64,000 nucleotides of DNA from Prosthecobacter sp. SYSU 5D2 (GTDB lineage Bacteria; Verrucomicrobiota; Verrucomicrobiia; Verrucomicrobiales; Verrucomicrobiaceae): positions 1 to 64,000 of the forward strand of contig NZ_JBBYXL010000005.1 of assembly GCF_039655865.1 (NCBI RefSeq), given 5' to 3'. Shown piece by piece: positions 16,519 to 23,720 of the stretch. The translations under genes and the position numbers were made by a program. Under the pieces are notes generated by a model that was not told where the DNA came from, made no database searches, and saw only the letters and a program-made list of their open reading frames with translations. Position 1 is the first letter of the stretch. Each line of letters opens with the position of its first letter.

Positions 16519-16875
16519 TCAGGCTCCTGCTCTCTTGCGCAGGCTTTCGTTCTCTTTCTCGGCGGCTTTCACCTGTTCAGCGGTCTTTTCAAGATTCTGA
16601 TTTTCCTTCACCAGTTGCTGCTCCAGGGACTGCATCTGCTGCAGCATTTGCTCCACCCGCGTGGCGGCGACCTGACCGTTCGGCACATCCGGTGGCACCG
16701 CTTTTTTCAGGGCCGCCATGTTTTCATCCAGCTCCTTGTTTTCAGCGATCAGGGCATTCAGTTTCAGAATGTTCCGGTCTCTCTCCGCCAGCTCAGTCTT
16801 CACTTTATCACAGCCAGCCAGACTGAGGCAGAGGACAGGCAAAAGGGCGCGGATGAGAGGAGACAACGGTTTCAT
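16519..16875 (-). CDS. small coiled-coil lipoprotein
   Basis: The ATG at 16875 gives a lipoprotein signal peptide with a good lipobox (LSLAGC, Cys at about residue 22). The rest of the 118-residue product is almost all heptad-like helix (LAERDRNILKLNALIAENKE, MLQQMQSLEQQLVKENQNLE). An in-frame upstream start at 16932 would bury the signal peptide and was rejected. It resembles Lpp-like or spacer-type lipoproteins only in form. The gene diverges from uppP. Confidence 0.7.
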   Translation of the reverse strand: MKPLSPLIRALLPVLCLSLAGCDKVKTELAERDRNILKLNALIAENKELDENMAALKKAVPPDVPNGQVAATRVEQMLQQMQSLEQQLVKENQNLEKTAEQVKAAEKENESLRKRAGA

Positions 16876-17069
16876 AAGCTTTAGGTGAGCCCAATTTCCG
16901 ACAAGGCTATCAGGACGCCAAAAAACTGTCAATCCCCCAAGTCCGCCAGGAGCGCCACGACTGGCGCGAAGTTGTCACCAGATTGCATTTGGCCAGCCCC
17001 CTGGGCTTGCAATCATCCTCAACGGCCCGTAAGTGCGGCTTTCCTCTTCTTCCCCTTGAACAATTCCCC

Positions 17070-17870
17070 ATGCCAGACTGGCTCTCCGTTATCTTGCTAG
17101 GCATCATCGAAGGTGTCACCGAGTTTCTTCCCATCTCCTCCACAGGTCATCTTCTGATCCCGCAGACGCTGGGCTGGCTGCCCACCAAGAGCGACCTCTT
17201 CAATGTGGTCATCCAGAGCGGTGCGGTGCTGGCGGTGCTTGCCGTCTTCAGCCAGCGGGTCGGCCACATGGCGCGGACCCTCCACAGCCCGGAAACCCGC
17301 GACTACCTGGGCAAGCTGGCCGCCGCCTTTGCCATCACCGGGGCCGGAGGCCTTGTCATCAAGCTCCTGGACATCAAGCTGCCTGAAACCGTCACCCCGG
17401 TGGCCCTGGCCACCCTGATTGGCGGCTTCATCATCCTCATCCTGGAGCGGCTTTACCGGGGCAAAAACGGTGCGGTGGAGATCACCTGGGCTGTCGTGGT
17501 GGCCGTGGCCGTGGCGCAGTTGCTCGCGGCCATTTTTCCCGGTCTCTCACGCTCAGGCTCCAGCATCATGATGGCCATGGCCTTTGGCATCGCCCGCCCG
17601 GCCGCCACGGAGTTCTCCTTCCTCCTGGGCATCCCCACCCTCATGGCGGCGGGGGCGTTGCAGATCTATTCCGAAGTCAGTGAAAACGGCGCGGCTGGGG
17701 AAGACTGGGGCATGATCGCCCTCGGAACACTGGTCAGCGCCCTGTCCGCCTTTGTCGTGGTGAAATGGCTCATCCGCTTTGTCCAGAGCCATACATTCAA
17801 CGGCTTTGCCATTTACCGAATCATTCTGGGCAGCGGCTTGCTCATCTATGCAGCCAGTGCGATGAGATAG
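17070..17870 (+). CDS. uppP: undecaprenyl-diphosphate phosphatase UppP
   Basis: The 266-residue integral membrane enzyme removes a phosphate from undecaprenyl diphosphate so that the lipid carrier for peptidoglycan and other glycans can be reused. Both family motifs are present: EGVTEFLPISSTGH at residues 14-27 and FPGLSRSGSSIMMAMAFG near residue 160. Seven to eight hydrophobic segments and the length fit the BacA/UppP family. The ATG at 17070 is preceded by AATTCCCC and no Shine-Dalgarno. The DUF2062 gene starts 14 bases after the stop, so they are probably one operon. Confidence 0.95.
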   Translation: MPDWLSVILLGIIEGVTEFLPISSTGHLLIPQTLGWLPTKSDLFNVVIQSGAVLAVLAVFSQRVGHMARTLHSPETRDYLGKLAAAFAITGAGGLVIKLLDIKLPETVTPVALATLIGGFIILILERLYRGKNGAVEITWAVVVAVAVAQLLAAIFPGLSRSGSSIMMAMAFGIARPAATEFSFLLGIPTLMAAGALQIYSEVSENGAAGEDWGMIALGTLVSALSAFVVVKWLIRFVQSHTFNGFAIYRIILGSGLLIYAASAMR

Positions 17871-17884
17871 AGATCCCTCCACCC

Positions 17885-18469
17885 ATGGTCGATTTCGCCA
17901 AAGGCTATTTTCGTCGCTCCGTCTTCAAGACGTACCGCTTCTTCAAGCATCCCCGGAAGCTGAAGACACGGCCGGTCATGCGCTGGTTCGCCCGGCATTT
18001 CCTGGACAAGCGGGTCTGGCGGCCCACGCAGCACACCTTTGCAGGCGGGATGGCCATCGGCAGCTTCATCACGCTCCAGCTTCTGCCCATCCAGATGCCT
18101 TCCGCCGCCATCCTGGCCGCCGTCTTCCGGGTGAATATACCCATTGCCATCATCATGTGCTGGGTAAGCAATCCGGTGACCCTGGCCGCGCTGGTGCCGT
18201 TGGAATACCAGGTGGGCAAATGGGCCCTGGCCTTCCTCACGGAGGTACCTTCCACCCCCTTCCCCACCAAGTTCCCCGATGACATGGCCGCAATGTGGCT
18301 GGCGCTGAAGGAGCATACGCCGGTCATGCTTTTTGGCGGCGTCATCTTGGGGGCCTTGCTGTCTCCCATCTCCTACATCCTCAGCTACGTCATCTGGGGC
18401 AGCATTGACCGGTGGAACAAGTACCGCAAGCAGCCCGCCCTGCCTCTGGAAAAGGCAGCCGGCGAGTGA
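17885..18469 (+). CDS. DUF2062 membrane protein
   Basis: The 194-residue product has a basic N-terminus (RRSVFKTYRFFKHPRKLKTR), then the DUF2062 pattern of membrane segments with GGMAIGSFITLQLLPIQMPS and IIMCWVSNPVTLAALVPLEY, a cytoplasmic insertion, and a last membrane segment near 150-180. The family is widespread in Gram-negative bacteria, often next to envelope or glycosyltransferase genes, with no firm function. Here it follows uppP closely, which fits an envelope role. Confidence 0.85.
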   Translation: MVDFAKGYFRRSVFKTYRFFKHPRKLKTRPVMRWFARHFLDKRVWRPTQHTFAGGMAIGSFITLQLLPIQMPSAAILAAVFRVNIPIAIIMCWVSNPVTLAALVPLEYQVGKWALAFLTEVPSTPFPTKFPDDMAAMWLALKEHTPVMLFGGVILGALLSPISYILSYVIWGSIDRWNKYRKQPALPLEKAAGE

Positions 18470-18513
18470 CAGGCCGGTCTTGCGTATAGTCCTCCGTTGC
18501 GTAAGCATCCCCC

Positions 18514-18837
18514 ATGCCCCGCAGCCGTCGCGTCCACTTTGACTGCCTCACCGCCATGCGTGCGCTCGGCGAGCCGACGCGCTTCGCTTTGGTGCGGGCT
18601 TTGTTAGGCGGACCCCGCTGTGTCAATGACCTCTGCGAGGAGCTGACTGCCACGCCCTACAATGCCTCCAAGCACCTCCGCGTCCTGCGCGAGGCCGGCC
18701 TCATCGAGGTGGAAAAGCACAGCCAGCAGCGCCTCTATTCCCTGGCCGAGGCCTTCCGCTCCCGCATGAAACCCGGCACCCAGACCCTGGACCTCGGCTG
18801 CTGCCAGTTTCACCTGGACCAGTTTGACGAGGAATAG
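18514..18837 (+). CDS. ArsR-family transcriptional regulator
   Basis: The 107-residue protein is a bare winged helix: MRALGEPTRFALVRALLGG, then VNDLCEELTATPYNASKHLR as the recognition helix region and HSQQRLYSLAEAF as the wing. The canonical metal-binding ELCVC motif is replaced by DLCEEL, although a CC pair occurs near the C-terminus (LGCCQFHLDQ), so metal sensing is uncertain. The leader is GCATCCCCC before the ATG. It is 44 bases downstream of the DUF2062 gene and converges on the DUF1501 gene. Confidence 0.88.
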   Translation: MPRSRRVHFDCLTAMRALGEPTRFALVRALLGGPRCVNDLCEELTATPYNASKHLRVLREAGLIEVEKHSQQRLYSLAEAFRSRMKPGTQTLDLGCCQFHLDQFDEE

Positions 18838-18850
18838 AAAACACTCTTGG

Positions 18851-20326
18851 TTAGGCCAGCAGCCCCTTCACCACCTCGCCATGCACATCCGTGAGGCGGA
18901 ACTCGCGGCCTTGGAATCGGTAGGTCAGCTTGGTGTGGTCCATGCCAAAGAGGTGCAGGATGGTCGCATGGAAGTCATGGATGGAGACCGGGTCCTTGGC
19001 CACGTTCCAGGCGAAGTCGTCACTCTCGCCATACACCTGGCCGCCTTTGATGCCGCCACCCGCCATCCACAGGGAAAACGCGCCCGGATGATGATCCCGG
19101 CCCGTGATCGTCTTGGCTCCCGGGCGATTCTCGCCCAGCGCCGTGCGTCCAAATTCACTGCCCCAGACCACCAGTGTCGTATCCAGCAGACCGCGCAGCT
19201 TCAGGTCTTTTAAAAGCGCCGCAATGGGCTGGTCCACCATGCCGCAGTTGTGCTCCAGTTGCGGATCCAGCTTGCTGTGATGATCCCAGGAAGCATGGAT
19301 GATGTTCACATACCGCACCCCGCGCTCCACCATGCGGCGGGCCTGCAGGCACTGGCGGGAAAAGATCTGGTAATTGCCGATGCCGCCCAGGTTGCTCTTG
19401 ATCGGCGGCTCGATGCGGTTGATGCCATAGGCATCCAGGGTGGACTGGGATTCCCCGGTGATGTCCACCAGCTCCGGGGCCGCGCTTTGCATCTTAAAGG
19501 CCAGCTCGTAGCTGTTGATCCGGCTGGCGATCTCCGGGTCGCCGATGTGGCGGTGGCGCAGGCGGTTCAGGTCATTCAGCGCCCCCAGGCTGGACTGCTG
19601 CATGTCCCGCGTGATGCCGTCCGGGTTCGCCAGATTCAGCACCGGCGAGGCCCCATTGCGGAACATCACCCCGCCATAGGAAGAAGGCAAAAAGCCGCTC
19701 GCCCAGGTGGAGCTCCCGCCCGGCAGCCCGCGTCCCTTCGACACCATCACCACATAAGACGGCAGTTCCTGGGAGGCATTCCCCAGGCCATACGTCACCC
19801 AGGACCCCACGCTCGGGCGGCCCAGCAAAGGCGCGCCGCAGTTCAGCATGAGCTGCCCCGGCAGGTGGTTAAACTGCGTCGTGTGCATGGACCGGATCAG
19901 CGCGATGTCATCCGCGCAGGTGGCGATGTGTGGCAGCAGGTCCGACAGCTCCATGCCGCACTTGCCATGCTTTTTAAAGACCCGCTTCGTGCCCATCACC
20001 CGCGCCGTTTCCTTTTGCAGGAAGGCAAACTTCGCATCGCCCACAATCGAGTCCGGCAGCGCCTGGCCGTCATACTTGTTCAGCAGCGGCTTCGGATCAA
20101 AGAGGTCCATCTGGCTCGGCCCCCCCTCCAGGAAAATGAAGATGCACCGCTCCGCCTTCGGCGCAAAATGCGGCTTCCGCGAAGCCAGCGGATTCGCCGG
20201 CATCCCCTCCGCCCCCATCAACCCGTCCTGCCCCAGCAACGAAGCCAGCGCCGCCGTCCCCAGCCCACAAGAACTCGTGGCCAGGAAATCGCGCCGGGTC
20301 TGGGTGAAATAATCTTGGGGGGACAT
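18851..20326 (-). CDS. DUF1501 secreted protein with Tat signal
   Basis: The 491-residue product starts with a twin-arginine signal (TRRDFLATSSCGLGTAALAS) and continues as a DUF1501 protein of the alkaline-phosphatase-like superfamily: FIFLEGGPSQMDLFDPKP, GMELSDLLPHIATCADDI, LVVWGSEFGRTALGENRPG and GRDHHPGAFSLWMAGGG are characteristic. The family is common in Verrucomicrobia and Planctomycetes, almost always beside a DUF1549/DUF1553 cytochrome gene on the same strand. Its partner here lies at 26257-28470, separated by the restriction island. The function is unproven; sulfatase-like or glycan-related roles have been suggested for the fold. Confidence 0.93.
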   Translation of the reverse strand: MSPQDYFTQTRRDFLATSSCGLGTAALASLLGQDGLMGAEGMPANPLASRKPHFAPKAERCIFIFLEGGPSQMDLFDPKPLLNKYDGQALPDSIVGDAKFAFLQKETARVMGTKRVFKKHGKCGMELSDLLPHIATCADDIALIRSMHTTQFNHLPGQLMLNCGAPLLGRPSVGSWVTYGLGNASQELPSYVVMVSKGRGLPGGSSTWASGFLPSSYGGVMFRNGASPVLNLANPDGITRDMQQSSLGALNDLNRLRHRHIGDPEIASRINSYELAFKMQSAAPELVDITGESQSTLDAYGINRIEPPIKSNLGGIGNYQIFSRQCLQARRMVERGVRYVNIIHASWDHHSKLDPQLEHNCGMVDQPIAALLKDLKLRGLLDTTLVVWGSEFGRTALGENRPGAKTITGRDHHPGAFSLWMAGGGIKGGQVYGESDDFAWNVAKDPVSIHDFHATILHLFGMDHTKLTYRFQGREFRLTDVHGEVVKGLLA

Positions 20327-20871
20327 GGTGAGAAGACTACGCAGCGGGGATCAGGGGTATTGCGGAGGGAGTGAACCGGGGGCGAAAATAAAATGATCGC
20401 GCTTGGGGATGGAATGGTTGCAGTTGGTTGTGGATGAAGGCGTTAGGATGGGGATTTTTGGCTCTCCAACCCCACCCCAGGGAACCGGTGGGGAAAATTG
20501 AGGTGTAAGGGGTTGAGGTTGAAGGGATTGGGATGGGGTTTTGTTGGGGAAAACGGGGTTTGGCTGGGGATTTTCGCAGGTTTGAGAGTGGGGATGAGGT
20601 GACGCTGCGGGTCTGCGGCGAGGAGGGGGATTGAGGGCGATGGAGGACCTCGGAAACCTCACTCGGATCGCCGCAGTCGCGGGACAGGGAGTGAGGAGTA
20701 CTGTACGGCGGGCCTGCAAACATCGGTAAATATCGCTCACTATAGAAGGGGAGACAACTTGGGAAACAGGGTGGGTTCGGCAATCTGGCATTTTGCCTGT
20801 ATCTTTCTTGCCAGGGTGTTCAAGGGCAGCTTTTATAGGTGAAATCATCCATCGTTATTCCCCTCTCCCGA
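20327..20871. other. 545-base non-coding stretch upstream of the DUF1501 gene, at the island edge
   Basis: Frames on the minus strand here are proline- and serine-rich and look like translated repeats of a G+T-rich plus strand, so I call no gene. The stretch holds a G-run array at 20524-20569 and an imperfect palindrome-like patch near 20655-20705 (CCTCACTCGG... and ...GGGAGTGAGGAGTACTG). It probably carries the DUF1501 promoter or leader and the left junction of the inserted island. I found no flanking direct repeat by eye. Confidence 0.5.
20524..20569 (+). other. G-quadruplex-capable G-run array
   Basis: Six runs of at least three G lie in 46 bases: GGG 20524-20526, GGG 20530-20532, GGGG 20535-20538, GGGG 20546-20549, GGGG 20555-20558 and GGGG 20566-20569. 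The first four have loops of 3, 2 and 7 bases, which meets the usual G3N1-7 rule. The G strand is the template strand for the DUF1501 gene. Confidence 0.6.
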
Positions 20872-21122
20872 ATGCCTCGCGTCGCCAAAGCCAAGTCCGC
20901 ATCCAAGGAATCCTCCACTGCCAACAGCGGTTTCGAGGCCAAGCTCTGGCTTACTGCCTACAAGCTGAGGAATAACATGGACGCTGCCAAGCACGAGCAC
21001 GTCCACCACTTCGTGTCTCACGGTATTGCCGGTTTCGTCCTTGCGAATGTAACATGTCCTCCAACCCGTCCAGCCAAAGCGACCTCCGACGCGCTGCCCA
21101 CCCAAAACCTTGGCACAATTAA
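20872..21122 (+). pseudogene. hsdM: hsdM remnant (type I restriction methyltransferase), internally deleted and frameshifted
   Basis: From the ATG at 20872 the frame reads FEAKLWLTAYKLRNNMDAA, the classic HsdM N-terminus, up to KHEHV. It then jumps to HGIAGFVLAN, which belongs far downstream in HsdM, just before the conserved NGSMSSNQSGEG region. After AAT G a base seems lost and the match goes on in another frame from 21054 (MSSNPSSQSDLRRA), stopping at 21122. So roughly 300 codons are missing internally and the rest of the gene after this point is gone; the NPPF catalytic region is absent. It cannot code for a working methyltransferase. The McrB-like gene begins three bases later. Confidence 0.8.
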
Positions 21123-21125
21123 CTT

Positions 21126-23717
21126 ATGGCACGACTAACCAAAGAACGAAGTCTTGAACCAGTCATCACTGCTGCCCAAGAGTGGGTCCGAAACTGTCTT
21201 ATCGCCGACAACTCGGTTTTCTCAAAGCGGTCACTTTGGACGCCGGAGAATGTGGAGGAAGTTCGCCGCGCATTTGTCGGCAATTTAGACCGCGGGAAGG
21301 ACGACTTCTCAACCAAGTTGAAGGGACAAATGGCCCCCACTTCTCCTCCAGCAAAACAACTGATGGCAGAGATGATGTGGGCGCTTCTGCTTTTTCCTTC
21401 AAATATCAAGACTTCAACTAAGCGTCAGCAGATTGGCGAAATGTGGTCAATGTCTGGCGAATCATTGAGCGAAAGTCAGTTGCTACTCAGTGACAATGTC
21501 CTCGCGGGTATTGGCTCTGGTGGTACCGGCTTCAATAACCATCGCTGGCGGGAAATGGTTTTTCTAATCTCGCTAGTCGGTGACTTGAAAGCACGAACTA
21601 TGGCTGAGCGAGAGAAGCTAATGTTAGATTATGATGTGTTCCTTGATTGGATCGCCCAGGTACCGCAAGAAGGGTATCGGCAGTTTAGGCATATGCTGAG
21701 GTTTTTTTGCTTTCCAGACCGTGTTGAGCGTATGTGCTCAAACGGAGAGCGCTGGGCAGTGCTTGCAGGCTTCGGGGTTGCACCGGAAAAACAAACAAAA
21801 AATTGGGGTGATCGTCAGCTTGACGATGCATTGTTGACACTGCGTCAAAAACTGGAGGGGGAGAATCCGGGAGAAATACTGGACTTTTATGAAGACCCGC
21901 TTCGAGAAAAATGGAAATTCCAAGGCGATTCTCAAACTCGCTTACTAGCAGTATTTGTCGGTCAAGCGAGTCAAACAAACCTGAACCACGGACTAGGGAA
22001 CGGAATATGGGGGTTTAAAGATTCTGCAAAACCCGAAGACTTAGAGCAGCTAAAAGCTGGGGACATCATCATTTTGGGTTCAGGATATTCAGGAGGAAGT
22101 CCACGCACCACTTTTGAGGTGTGGAAACAACAGAAGCTATCGCAGGTTAAATACGCACGCATTATTGGGAGACCGTACCAAAGCGGCGAGGTTGAGTGGC
22201 CCGATGAGCAAAGTCTTGACGAACGGGATCGATACCTTTGGCGAATAAAATTCGATCCGAAGAGCGTGAGAACACTTTCCAATATTGCATTGAATGATGA
22301 GACCATCCTCACGCCTGAACTTTCCGAGTCTCTTCGCAAGTCTGGAAGCGCAAACGGTAGAGGTTATGTTTTGTCCGCGTCAAATTTCATAATCATCGAG
22401 GATGAAGATGTTTCAGCCCCAGAAGAGCCAAGCCTACCTAGGCCGCCAATTCTCGCGTTCGATGCTGCCGCATTCAGTGAGGCAGTAATTGCCATCGGAG
22501 CCACCAACTTTCGTGTTGAAGAAGGATTCCTTGGTCGGTTTATCGCCTCCTTAGCTGCCAAGCCTTTTTTAATTCTCACCGGCAATTCCGGAACAGGAAA
22601 AACCAAGTTGACAGAACTTTTTGTTCAGTGGCTGAGCGGCAATCGTTCGGGGCAGTTTGCGATCGTCCCCGTAGGTGCTGATTGGACTGATAATCGAAAC
22701 GTCCTCGGTTTTGTGAATCACTTGCGCACAACAATCCTGAAGGAGGCAGGAACCGACATTCCCGTGCCAGTCTATCAGACGACCAAGATTCTCGACCTGC
22801 TTCTAGATGCCGGCCGAAAGGAAAACGAGGGAAAGCCATTCTTCTTGATTCTGGACGAAATGAACCTCTCCCACGTGGAGCGATACTTTGCAGATTTTCT
22901 GAGCACCATGGAGTCGAAGGAAGGGCGATTACTGCTTCACGGCGAGGGGCGATTGCTTCCACGCAGACAGGGGGGGCAATGTGATGTGCCTGAGTCATTG
23001 GCACTACCGCGAAATGTCTTCGTCATTGGTACTGTGAATGTTGACGAAACGACTTACATGTTCAGCCCAAAGGTCTTGGACCGTGCTAACGTCATCGAAT
23101 TTCGAGTGGAGGCAGGTGTGCCGGTGAGATTTCTGGAATCGGGTGGCCGAGGAATCGGCAGCATTGTCCCTGCCTCGGCAGGATACGATGCGGGCTTTCT
23201 CGAATTGTCCCTCCGTGCACGAAGCGAAAAAGGTCTGGCACTGGCTCTTGTCGCCCATCCAGATAGGCCACCGGCAGACGCGAAAGAAGGCATTGAAAAA
23301 TGCCACACCACGATCACTGACCTTTTTTTCCTGATGCAGAGGCGACACCTGGAGTTTGCCTTCAGAACCATAGCTGAAATCCTTCGTTTCCTGGCAGTAA
23401 ATTACGAACTCAAGCCCGCCGATGTTGCCTGGAATTGGAGGAGTGCAATGGATGCACAGATTCTTCAGAAAGTTTTGCCCAAGCTTCACGGATCCAAACG
23501 AAAAATTGGTTCATTGCTAGCGGCCCTCGCCAAATACTGTGAGCATGGTATCCTCACGGACGCAGATGCCTTGATGATAGACGAAACCAAGGCCGAAGCT
23601 TACCTCGCGGCAGAAGACAGGCGGGAGAAATCCCCAGCGTTTATGGGGAGCTACAGTAAGTTGTGCGAAATGATGGAAGCTGTCAGACGTGATCAATTCG
23701 TGAGCTTTATCCAATAA
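21126..23717 (+). CDS. McrB-like AAA+ GTPase/ATPase with PUA/EVE-like middle region
   Basis: The 863-residue protein has an unassigned helical N-terminal region (about 1-270), a middle part (about 275-420) that reads like an EVE/PUA-fold base-reading domain (FVGQASQTNLNHGLGNGIWG, LKAGDIIILGSG, ARIIGRPYQSGEVEWPDE, YLWRIKFDP), and an AAA+ motor. The motor has Walker A at 486-493 (GNSGTGKT), Walker B near 572-580 (FFLILDEMNLSHVERYF) and sensor 1 GTVNVDETT in place of McrB's NTAD-type motif. In McrBC, McrB reads modified DNA and powers translocation while McrC cuts. The DUF2357 nuclease gene follows 3 bases later. Base composition is clearly less GC-rich than the flanks. Confidence 0.85.
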   Translation: MARLTKERSLEPVITAAQEWVRNCLIADNSVFSKRSLWTPENVEEVRRAFVGNLDRGKDDFSTKLKGQMAPTSPPAKQLMAEMMWALLLFPSNIKTSTKRQQIGEMWSMSGESLSESQLLLSDNVLAGIGSGGTGFNNHRWREMVFLISLVGDLKARTMAEREKLMLDYDVFLDWIAQVPQEGYRQFRHMLRFFCFPDRVERMCSNGERWAVLAGFGVAPEKQTKNWGDRQLDDALLTLRQKLEGENPGEILDFYEDPLREKWKFQGDSQTRLLAVFVGQASQTNLNHGLGNGIWGFKDSAKPEDLEQLKAGDIIILGSGYSGGSPRTTFEVWKQQKLSQVKYARIIGRPYQSGEVEWPDEQSLDERDRYLWRIKFDPKSVRTLSNIALNDETILTPELSESLRKSGSANGRGYVLSASNFIIIEDEDVSAPEEPSLPRPPILAFDAAAFSEAVIAIGATNFRVEEGFLGRFIASLAAKPFLILTGNSGTGKTKLTELFVQWLSGNRSGQFAIVPVGADWTDNRNVLGFVNHLRTTILKEAGTDIPVPVYQTTKILDLLLDAGRKENEGKPFFLILDEMNLSHVERYFADFLSTMESKEGRLLLHGEGRLLPRRQGGQCDVPESLALPRNVFVIGTVNVDETTYMFSPKVLDRANVIEFRVEAGVPVRFLESGGRGIGSIVPASAGYDAGFLELSLRARSEKGLALALVAHPDRPPADAKEGIEKCHTTITDLFFLMQRRHLEFAFRTIAEILRFLAVNYELKPADVAWNWRSAMDAQILQKVLPKLHGSKRKIGSLLAALAKYCEHGILTDADALMIDETKAEAYLAAEDRREKSPAFMGSYSKLCEMMEAVRRDQFVSFIQ

Positions 23718-23720
23718 ACC

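Noticed and set aside
20337-20848. Two overlapping minus-strand frames rich in Pro and Ser
   Set aside because: They translate a G+T-rich non-coding stretch; no start signal, no domain, and each contradicts the other.
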